A DNA stretch of 64,000 nt. Origin: Medicago truncatula (taxonomy: Eukaryota > Streptophyta > Magnoliopsida > Fabales > Fabaceae). The notes under the pieces were generated by a model. It saw only the letters and a program-made list of their open reading frames with translations. It did not search any database and was not told the DNA's origin. The position numbers were made by a program, and so were the translations under genes. This document shows positions 54,783 through 64,000 of the stretch, one piece after another (the first letter of the stretch is position 1; the number at the start of each line of letters is the position of its first letter). The DNA is taken from assembly GCF_003473485.1 (NCBI RefSeq), contig NC_053044.1:4166501-4230500 (forward strand), read 5' to 3'.

Positions 54783-57290
54783 TGTAACAACTCGATTTGC
54801 GCTAGATTTATTTTAATTGCTTTAATATGTGATTTTATATGCTTTTATGTGATTAATTGCCTCTGTGTGTATTTTTGGTTGGATTATTAGAATTCGGTAT
54901 ACGAAGGGTATTTTGGTCATTTTGTGAGTAAGGGTAAATTAGTAATTTGGTGGGGATTATTTTTCAGTATTTAGTGAGAACCATTATTTTACTAAGTTAC
55001 TAGTGTGGTAAATGGTTGTGAGCCGGTAAGTGACCGTTGTTAGTATTTTATCGTTAAGTGTGTAGAAACATTTTAGAGTTGTGATTGAGTGGGTTAAGCC
55101 CACTAAGGCATTAGGGTTAAGCCCATTTGAGAATAGCTATATAAACCTTGTCTTAAGTGATTATTTGTTCATAGTTGTTGAAATTCGTACTCCAATTATG
55201 GTGATATGTTTGAATACATGAATTGGTGATAATTGAATTGTTGTTGATGAAATTACATGTTCATAGTATGTGAAAATGATATATTGTGAACTGTGCTCTA
55301 AATGTTGAATTGTGCTATGTTCAAATGGAAATTGTTTTCATGTTTGATGTGTTCTTGGGAACCCTTTTTGTTGTTTTGACCTGTAAACAAACTTTAGAAA
55401 CATATTTAGGCATTGGGAGATCAAAATTGAGAATTTTGGGTGGAAAATGGTTGAAACCCGTAATATTTTTCTACAGAACTGTGATTGTTCCCTTAAGCGA
55501 ACGCTAAGCTAACAATCACAGTAGGTTCTGTGACTGGGTCGCTTAAGCGAACCGGAAGCGAACAGCAAGCGAACTTTTGTTGTATCTTCTGGAACTTGTT
55601 CTCTTAAGCGAACAAGGTGGTCGCTTAAGCGAACTTGCCCAGTTTCAACAACCTTTGATTTTCGTTTCGGGCTTTAGGGGTCAATCTGAGCTTTGTAAAA
55701 TGCCTCTTTCAACTTGTTTAACCACTGTTTGAACTCCTATACCTACTGGAACATGTTTTACTCATTTGAATTTGGGATTTTCCATTTTTGGTTTGAAACT
55801 TGAATTTTGGTAATTTCAGACTTTTATCGAAATGAACTTTTGTGAACTAAATAGGATTACAAGTCGGGCCTACAGTCCATATAGACTTAGACAAGACTTG
55901 TAATGTGGGTTGGATGTCTTAATCATGTCAAACTTGATATTTCGGGTGGGAATGTGGAAAATGTGAACTTGGGTTTTCTCATACGAACTTAAGCTATACT
56001 TTGAACTAATATCTAATAGTTTGTAAGTGGCTTAAGCTTATGACTACATGATTGATTAAGGTTGATTTGTGAGTTTTCAAACTTGAATAAGTTATCTTAT
56101 TTTGAAAATTATCAATGTTGGCCTTTTGCCACTTGATACTGATTTTGCCGAAAATGATTCTTTAAGGCCAATAACGTTACATTGTTTGTGATTAGTTGTA
56201 TATGTTTGAATGAAGATATGTGAGTAATGGTAAGTGTTAGAGGTGACGTTTATCACACGGTGTTGTATTTTCCATTTTACTTGGATGGTGATATATTGTG
56301 TAAAGTTGATGAACTATAGAATATAGTTGAAGTTGATTAATGAATATATGTTGATGAATTGTGATATTTTGGTGATGACTCTTAATTGAATAATGACATG
56401 TTGATTGTGTGGATGTAAATGTTTTATAATACAATTGTTGTTGAAGTTGAACAATGTAATTGGAGGTGTTCTTTTACATTGTGTTGGCATATGTATATGT
56501 CGAGTAGTTTGCATTATTGGGTCTTTGCTTATGTCCATGCATCATCGTCATATCGAGTCATATGAGAAATTTAAAAGGAGGTGTACTTTTACATAGTTGC
56601 GCGTAAGAGGAGGTGTACTCTTACATAAGATGTGTGGTTGGCATCTTGTTGTTGCTGGTACCACATGCATGTATGTGTTGGAATTAGGCGCATAGCATAT
56701 TGTCATGAGTCGTAATTGTTGCATGTGAATGATAATTGTTGAAGATTGTGAATGATAATTGTTGATGATAAGTGTGCTTGGTGAGTACTTAATCGTGATA
56801 TTTGGGACTGTTATATGAATTTGTATATTGAATTAACTATTTATGTGAAGTACTCGGAATTTGACTTAATTCATATATGCTCAAATTTATTTTATTAATT
56901 ATGATTCTTGTAAAGCTTACCCCCAGTGGTTTTGACCGCCTACCTGTCTATATGGATGGGTAGACGAAGTGCAGGGTTAGTTGCTTTGGTGAGTTGCTTG
57001 GTGGTTGCTTAGATAGCGGGAGCTATCTCCGTTATCGTGTCAGTAGAGTCTAGGATAGACTCTGATCTAGGTGTCTATTTATGATTATTCTAGATTATCT
57101 GTTGTGGACCTATTATGTTTTGGAGATTTACCCAATTGTCGGGATTTCGGAGAATTTTGATGATAATGTATTTTGATATCATGACATGTATACTTTTGAA
57201 TTTTATGGTTTATATCCGCTGCAATTGTTGAGAATTTTTTTATACATGCATGTTGTTTTGGATTTTGTTGATGACGTGGCGTCTATTTCT
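54783..57290 (+). mobile_element. Truncated LTR of a Gypsy-type element
   Basis: Begins TGTAACAACTCG, like the TGTAAC start of the 15.4 kb element, and contains GGTACCACATGCAT near 56658 as that LTR does. Three GGAGGTGT(A/T)CTTTTACAT-like repeats (56460-56630) parallel its GAGCTTTGTCCTC triplet. No GTTACA end, primer site or coding region follows, so it is truncated or a relic. Confidence 0.55.
55488..55645. repeat. Cluster of CTTAAGCGAAC motifs
   Basis: TCGCTTAAGCGAAC, CTCTTAAGCGAAC, CCCTTAAGCGAACGC and shorter AAGCGAAC copies. The core CGCTTAAGCG is a perfect palindrome. Inside the LTR relic. Confidence 0.8.
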
Positions 57291-57335
57291 TGAATATTTA
57301 TAATAGAATTTATGTGCTTATATCTCCAAAATCAA

Positions 57336-58170
57336 ATGGAAAGATTGTCGTCCATAATTATCATGATAATATATTGGCTTTTAAAAAGGACGATTATGAA
57401 ATTTTGTTGGATTTAGATTTTTATATATTGGCTTCCAAAGACTTATTAATTTTGCATCCGAAAAACAAATAAATTTCTTATATCCATCTATCCGTGGAAG
57501 TGCAAATAAGTTACAATTTTTTTTGTAGAGAAAAAATTGGCTACACCTTTTTGTTTTTAATAAAAAAAACAAATAATTTTTTAAAAGTTTTTTTTTTAAC
57601 AAAACAAAATGGAATTATATTAATACAACATAAGAAATTTCTAAGCACAAGGTGTGCCTAAGAAACCACTATAAGATACAACCAAAATAAGAGTTCAAAA
57701 TAATTTTTTAAAAGTATTTAAAAGACTTATTAATTTTGCATCCAAAAAAACGAATATGCGTGAAAATTTGTTATATCCGTGGATAATTTCATAGTATTTG
57801 TTAGACTTGTGATGATCATTATCCGTATTTTTTTTAAAAATTAATTAATTTCATGGTTATCCATGAAAATTTGTTGCAGTTGTGAGGACCATTATCCATA
57901 ATTAATTTTTTAAAATAAAAACAATTAAATTAAATTTTACAAAATGACCATTATTATGCACATAAAATAAAAACTTAAGAAGATCATGAGTTTTAAAGAG
58001 GACAATTATGAAATTTTATTGTACTTCAACTTTTATATATTGTTTGTAGATTTTAACGAAATTTGGGTGTAAAAAAAAAAAATAGTTTTGGGTGTAAATA
58101 GAAAAGGAAAACGTAACTACTAACTACTACAACAACGGAGCAGTAGGGTTTTGCCCACTCTCGGGTATCA
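57336..58170 (+). repeat. Direct duplication, copy A, upstream of the F-box/FBD gene
   Basis: Shares ATCAAATGGAAAGAT, GGACGATTATGAAATTTTG and the end ACTACAACAACGGAGCAGTA with copy B (58171-58850). Copy A carries an extra LINE scrap (57588-57698). Confidence 0.85.
57588..57698 (-). mobile_element. 5'-truncated LINE insertion, 111 bp, with 16-bp target duplication
   Basis: A poly-T start (poly-A on the minus strand), then AACAAAACAAAATGGAATTA. Flanked by AATAATTTTTTAAAAG at 57572-57587 and 57699-57714, exact. Copy B of the duplication holds the empty site with one copy of the 16-mer. Confidence 0.85.
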
Positions 58171-58850
58171 AATGGAAAGATAGTCGTCCGTAATTATCAT
58201 GATAATATATTGGCTTTTAAAAAGGACGATTATGAAATTTTGTTGGATTTAGATTTTTATATATTGGCTTCCAAAGTCTTATTAATTTTGCATCCAAAAA
58301 AACAAATAAATTTCTTATATCCATCTATCCTTGGAAGTGAAAATAAGTTACAATTTTTTTGTAGAGAAAAAATTGGCTACACCTTTTTGTTTTTAATAAA
58401 AAAAACAAATAATTTTTTAAAAGTATTTAAAAGACTTATTAATTTTGCATCCGAAAAAACGAATATGCGTGAAATTTTGTTATATCCGTGGATAATTCCA
58501 TAGTATTTGTTAGTCTTGTGATGATCATTATCCGTAATTTTTTAACAAATTAATTAATTTCATAATTTGTTATTGTGATGACCATTATCCATAATTAATT
58601 TTTAAAAATAAAAACAATTAAATTAAATGACCATTATTATGCACATAAAATAAAAAATCAAGGAGACCATGAGTTTTAAAGAGGACAATTATGAAATTAT
58701 GTTGTACTTCAACTTTTATATATTGTTTGTAGATTTTAACTAAATTTGGGTGTAAAAAAAAATAGTTTTGGGTGTAAATAGAAAAGGAAAACGTAACTAC
58801 TAACTACTACAACAACGGAGCAGTAGGGTTTTGCCCACTCTCGGGTATCA
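58171..58850 (+). repeat. Direct duplication, copy B (promoter and leader of the F-box/FBD gene)
   Basis: Same order of blocks as copy A without the LINE. The end CCCACTCTCGGGTATCAAA occurs at both copy ends and runs into the leader of the gene. Confidence 0.85.
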
Positions 58851-58890
58851 AAACTTTGCCGCAGCACAATTGTTTCTAGCTTCTGAAACA

Positions 58891-60670
58891 ATGAAAACAC
58901 ATAATATCGATGAAAATGAAGACAGAATCAGTGATTTACCGAATTGTGTGTTACTTCTCATACTGTCGATTTTGAACACCAAAGAGGCCGTTCAAACCTG
59001 CGTTTTGTCCACGAGATGGAAGAATCTCTGGAAGTATATTCCTGTTCTTTCAATAAGTTCTTGCCACTTCGAGACTCGGATGGGTTTCACCATATTCGTG
59101 TATCAATTTTTGTATCTACGTGATAACAAAACCGCACTGCACACTCTCGATCTTCACCGCGATGGTGTCATCTGGCCTGGCTACCTCAACTGGGTTATAA
59201 AATACGCATTTGACCACGGTGTCCAGCTATTAGATGTAGATTCGACCTTTTATTATCAACACTATCCACTTCCCTACGTTTCATGTCACACTTTAACATC
59301 TCTTACCCTTTGTACAAACAATCAATTTGGTCATCCTTCATCATTATTCCCAACTTCTCTGAATTTGCCTGCATTAACCAGCTTGTGTCTAAAATACTTT
59401 GCCTTTCATGGTAGTGGTGATGATGACCGTGCTGAGCCCTTTTCGTCATTTAACAGCTTGAAAAGTTTGATCATTCACTGTTGTGTTCAAGAACAAAACC
59501 TGTTCATATCAAGTGACACACTTGTTTATTTAAGAATCAATACATTTGTTACTCACCAATGTTGGAAAATCGAGTTATCTACTCCAAGTCTCCGTAGCTT
59601 TGATTTTAAGGGTAATCCTATTCAGAAACTCAGTGGGAACAATAACAATCTCTCTTCTATCAAACATGTAAAAATTGATGTAGCAGTCCCGTCATATATC
59701 GAAAAATATCCCTTGGTTCTTTTCAACTGGCTAGTTGAGCTTTCTCGTATCGAATCATTGACAGTCTCTTCATCTATTCTTGAGGTACTTCAGTGACTAT
59801 TGGTTTAGGAAAAACATAGATTTTCATTTTCACTTTTCATTACAATATTTTCTTTCATTATGCTTGCTTTTTTTATTTAGTTTTCTTTTTAAAACATGAC
59901 TTGCCTTAAACTGATCATGATTCACCCTCCCTCGTTGCATAGACTCTTTGCTCAGTTCCTGGTTTATGGAAGGTTGATTTCCCTTACTTACAAAACTTGA
60001 AATTGCTGAAAATAATAACATACCGACCTTCAGCGATACCTGAGAGAATAGTCGACTTTTTGCTGCAAAAGTCACCCTTAGCAAAGGCTGAGATCATAGA
60101 CTTGACAAGGTAAATATGCATTAAACTTTTCAGAACTTTTTTTCATTCTGATTTGGCCTTTTTGTTTTATTTCCCTTGGTCTCTCTTGTTATGAAATGTC
60201 TGTAGATACATTACAACTCTCTCTGATGCTCGTATAGTAAGGATTGAATGGATGATAATGTTGGTTTGAAACATAATCTTTATTTTTATTGCGATAATGG
60301 TTTCAATCAAGAGAATTGACCGAGTAGTGTAACATTGTAATATGATTAATACTCCTACCATGTTTGTTAAATTTTTATGATTATGTTTGCTGTCAGGTTT
60401 GTGTCAAGATTGCAAGTAGTTTTGTTTTATTTGATTCATTTTTCTTGTTGTACCCGGTATAAGTTTGATAGAATGTTGATTACATGTCGAAATCCTTTGG
60501 ATTTCTTTATTTCTTAATTCTGTTTCATAAAATGTTAATTAACAGTCTCACTAATTTCACGCTTTCACTTTCGGTCTGATTTCATGCTTTCACTTTCGGT
60601 CTGATTTGCAACATATATTGCATCTAAATTTGGGTTTTGCAGACATGGTCAGGTGAAGGATACTATCTAG
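58891..60670 (+). CDS. F-box/LRR-FBD protein, three exons (58891-59784, 59943-60109, 60643-60670), 362 residues
   Basis: SCF ubiquitin-ligase adaptor of the F-box/LRR/FBD family. ATG at 58891 (MKTHNIDENEDRIS). F-box DLPNCVLLLILSILNTKEAV, then TRWKNLWKYIP (residues ~15-55). The middle LRR region has LTSLTLCTNNQ, LPALTSLCLKYF, SFNSLKSLIIHCC and TLVYLRINTF. Exon 1 ends SSILE/GT (phase 0). Exon 2 (after GCATAG) reads VPGLWKVDFPYLQNLKLLKI and IPERIVDFLLQKSPLAKAEI, the short FBD-like end, phase 2. Exon 3 adds HGQVKDTI and a TAG. All junctions are GT/AG and in frame. No lesion is seen. Shorter than many FBD proteins, so the C-terminus may be truncated. Confidence 0.85.
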
Positions 60671-63600
60671 AGAATTATGAGGTGCATTAGTTTTTCCAAG
60701 AGATCGGAGTAAGTGTCAACAATTTTGCCAAGAGAAATCTTTCCCTAGCTATAGATAGAATGTTTAAGATTTATTTGTTTTCCTGCAACTTACCGAAATA
60801 TCGTTTCTATTTTGTTTCATTTTCTATATTTCAACATTTCTTCGTCACGTGTTTGATTTTTCCATGTTTAATTTGGAGACCATGGTATCATGTAGATTAC
60901 ATCGTCTGCTATATCCAACTATTTCGTATAAACTGATGTCTGTCACTTACAATTTTCTTGTAAATTATGTCTGTCGTGTTACTTTCGAATTTATTTTGTC
61001 CTTTCTCTTTTTTGTTTCATAAGATGAGATATTTCTGTTGCTATTTAATGTGACTTAACTGTACATATAACATGGCGGCAACTAAGTTTGCAAGATCACT
61101 GGTATTCACCAAATTCTGGGTTTTGATGAAGGTGCTTCTATTGCAATTATAGAAAAAACTATTTTATATTAAATATAGATAAAGTTTAGGAAGCCCATTG
61201 GTGATGCTACCTTTATTAATAGTTCGGTTCAATAAGTGATGTTTCACAATTTTTCTATCACATTCAAATGTTGGCAAGACTCAAGAGTTTAGTTGATCAT
61301 AACACCATATTTTTATTGGTTTATGTTGGTTATGACTCATGGTTTAATGATAAGTGCGCAGGTGGCTCGAGTTGAGCCGCTCTGATAAACTGTACTTTGT
61401 AAAACTTAAGTTTAGCTAGATTGAGACCCACGCTTTGGGCGGTTGCATTTTTTATTTGCATTGAAAAAAATTGATATAACCAAATTTTATTATATTTGTA
61501 ATTAATCTCTTTCAGTATAAAAAGACTGATGTGAAAAAAATAGTACAAAAATGCTTGATGAATTTCATTTTAGCTACTATCAAGTCCTGCATGTAACGCA
61601 GATTATTAGCACGGTATAATTTTGTACTTTTTTTTTTCTTCTCACTTTTCCCCATTTGCGTCTGAAATAGTTAACTTTAATTTGGTTGAATATATGTATG
61701 GTAGTTAATCTCTTTTCACTCTTCTATTTAAGAGATGAAACCAAAAAAAAAAAAGTGAAAAGAGTGAAAGCTCATCAAAGTAACTTGAGTCCGGATAGGT
61801 GGACATCCATAGCCGGCAATCCACCTTATACACCCTCTAGCTGGCATGGTAATTTTGATATTTCAACACTTAATTGAGGGCAGTTTTGTCAAAACACATC
61901 AATTGTGTAGGAAAAAAAACTCAAATAAAATCAACACGTTTTCTGTTCCTCTCCCCCTCACCGTCCCTCTCTTCTCCACCAATACTGTCCGCTGCTCCTT
62001 CCTCCTCTTTTTCAGGTTTCTGTTGCATCGAAATCTGAGAGAAACAAAAAGAAAATATTTTTTGCTACCATCATGAAAAAGGAATCTGAATCCTTAAAAG
62101 GGTATCTTAGTATTCCATCAAAGATTCTAAGAATCAAAACAAAAACAAAAACAAAACAAAAAAATGTTCAAAGATTCTAAGCATCTTATTTTTTTAGTCC
62201 TTTATTCTGATGTTATTAATAAGAAAAGAGAGAAGCATGAAAGAAAAAGAAAATTACTAGAAAAGAAAGAAGAACACGAAGAAGGAGTTGATAGGATATA
62301 CAAGAAGAGAAAAGAGTGAAAGAAAGTGAAAGCAGAAATCATATAGTGTGTGTGGCTATGGTGAGAGAGAGAGCTGCAGGGATGAATGTGAGAGAGGATG
62401 AGACTCTGAGTCTGCGTTAGAGGAAGAGAGGTGGGGGAGGGTGGATCGGTGGTTGTTGCCGGAGCTACGAGAAGGATGATGACGGTGGTGAAACCTTGAG
62501 TTAAACAGTTCCGAAAGAAAGAGACGGAAGAGAGACATAAAAGCTGTGTTTTTTTTATGTGTGGGGGGGCCTTCTTCTTTCTTCAAGATCTGATAATTTT
62601 TATTCTTTTGTTTTATTATTTTTCAATAGTTTTTTTTCAACAGTTATTCTTTTCCCAAGTAACTGTCATGGGATTGTGGCCTGTCATTCAAGCTTTTCAA
62701 AACTTTAAGAATATCTTCTACAGTCTTCAAATTGCTTTAATAATGTCTTGTAATTTTAATTTCAAAGTATTTTACATTTTCAGTCAATTTTTCTGTTCAA
62801 AACATTGTCTTTAAATTTATTTACTTATATGCAAGGCAGATGTTTCTCCCAAACTTTTTTTTCTTCCCTAATCTATGTTTTTTCTTCTTCTATACCATAC
62901 CTATCAAAAGCTATTTTTGTTTCTCTTATTTTATTCCCTCTCCTTAAATTTTTATGTTGTAGTTGAAAATGGTTTAGTCCAGACATATTTTTCTAATCTT
63001 GCTTTTTATTTTATTTTATTTGGCTAAACATACTTGTGTCTCAGTCGAACTCCAACTCTCTAAGTCAAACTCTCTTAAAATAGTTACCAGTTGTGTGAAA
63101 CAAACGTTGTTTACACTCCTTCTAAACATACATATTGATCAGATATATAACAACAAAGAAACAAAGTGAAACCTTACCTCATGAAAACCAACGATGGAAG
63201 TGAAACCTTACACTCCTTCTAAACATATTTAATATATTTGGATGAACTTGACCGTGGGTTGAGATGGAATGAAGTTTGAATATCAAGCTTCTTGAAACGA
63301 AAAGGAAATTGGAAGAAATAGAGTGGCTGCAGCTACTGTTATGCTTTTTGTTCTTTTTCATGTTTTTTATGGCATGGTGTTGTCAAAAATTAAAACATTA
63401 CACTTCTAATATTAAAATGGATCTGTTGAAATAAATTTTTTATAAAAAGAAACTGAATTAGCTTCAAATAATTCAGAAAAAAAAAGAAATATGTCTACTA
63501 CCAAAAAAAAAAAAAAAAGAAATATGTCTCTACTAAAAGACTTCAAAATTTGTACCCAAAAAATACAACACTTCAAATTATACTAGGTAGTTTTTTTTTT

Positions 63601-64000
63601 ACAAACATTATACTAAGTAGTTGTTACCATTGGTAATTTAACTTTTTATAGGTACAGACACCCACACGCACGCACTTCTATTTGACATATCCATATTCAT
63701 ATGTATTTCCTCATTGAGATAACAACAAAATGGGACGGGAATGAGGATTACATTCTACTCCATGTCCCTGTCTCCATTCCCCACCTAACCAACCCCGAAT
63801 CTAACCAGCTACAATATACTACACATGATAAGCAAAGACACATGCGACAAATAAATGGCTATCAAATTTGATTGGATCCCCACAAAACACACACAATATA
63901 CCACTAAGATCAATGATAACCATATTTCTAGGAGCAAATTCTTTGAGCATTTGTCAAGAGAAGATAATTACTTTAAAAGAGACCCAATTTTTCCAAACCT
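60671..64000. other. No supported gene
   Basis: 3' UTR of the F-box/FBD gene at the left, then AT-rich sequence. A minus-strand frame of about 60 codons (ATG at about 62535, stop at 62356, Ser/His-rich, ending in an AG-rich run) has no domain. The AG/CT-rich stretch at 61930-62420 could be a leader of an unseen gene. Confidence 0.4.

Noticed and set aside
54783..57290. Full LTR retrotransposon
   Set aside because: Only an LTR-like start is seen. There is no matching second LTR, primer site or purine tract.
58831..58890. Start of the F-box/FBD gene at 58831
   Set aside because: The codon is TTG and the stretch belongs to the duplicated leader. The ATG at 58891 is the first in frame.
62356..62586. 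Small Ser/His-rich gene on the minus strand
   Set aside because: It rests on an AG/CT-rich low-complexity stretch, with no domain, no splice partner and no upstream signals.

Overview
This is nuclear DNA from a flowering plant, most likely a legume and probably Medicago or a close relative. The base composition is AT-rich. There are plant-type introns (GT..AG), RPP13-like CC-NB-LRR resistance genes, F-box genes, a tRNA-derived SINE of the legume type, Helitrons, MULEs and LTR retrotransposons with an initiator-tRNA-Met primer site. Nothing bacterial is present, so operons and ribosome binding sites do not apply. The species call is inference.

The main content is a cluster of coiled-coil NB-ARC LRR (CNL) genes and their relics. 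CNL-1 (1-2615, minus) is open up to the window edge. CNL-2 (25360 to 13939, minus) is a tandem copy of it, including the promoter. It is dead: it has three in-frame stops, one frameshift and a 7.4 kb LTR retrotransposon in the LRR region. An LRR-only scrap (31854-32281, minus) and a CC-only copy (32940-33479, plus) follow. CNL-5 (38456-42458, plus) is almost complete but has one frameshift in the LRR. A last CC-only scrap without a start codon lies at 50156-50667. Two genes of other kinds look intact: an F-box gene (51290-52438, minus) and a three-exon F-box/LRR-FBD gene (58891-60670, plus).

Layout: 0-3 kb CNL-1 and promoter. 3-6 kb Mutator-like and plant-mobile-domain fragments. 6-8.3 kb a duplicated small gene with a captured membrane-protein fragment and a transposase exon. 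9-12 kb a decayed Ty3/Gypsy element carrying a 706-bp hAT-like insertion. 12-25.4 kb CNL-2 with its retrotransposon. 26-31.3 kb an LTR relic and a MULE with a FAR1-type transposase and an OTU-protease-like C-terminus. 32-38 kb CNL scraps and several MITEs. 38-46 kb CNL-5, a LINE ORF1 relic, a quinone-reductase pseudogene and a LINE RNase H relic. 46-49 kb a Helitron nested in another repeat, with a SINE inside the Helitron. 50-52.5 kb the CC scrap and the F-box gene. 53.7-57.3 kb a second Helitron end, a ~180-bp tandem array and a truncated LTR. 57.3-60.7 kb a duplicated promoter and the F-box/FBD gene. 60.7-64 kb has no gene I can support.

The CNL copies are related by segmental duplications that include promoter and 3' flank. 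The transposons then broke, separated and inverted the copies. I found no clearly new biological system. The most unusual items are the LTR element with 3.5 kb LTRs around a 289-bp interior, the OTU-carrying MULE with its GTTAAC-centred terminal motifs, the datable nested insertions, and the two CNL copies that both end at the CC/NB-ARC boundary.
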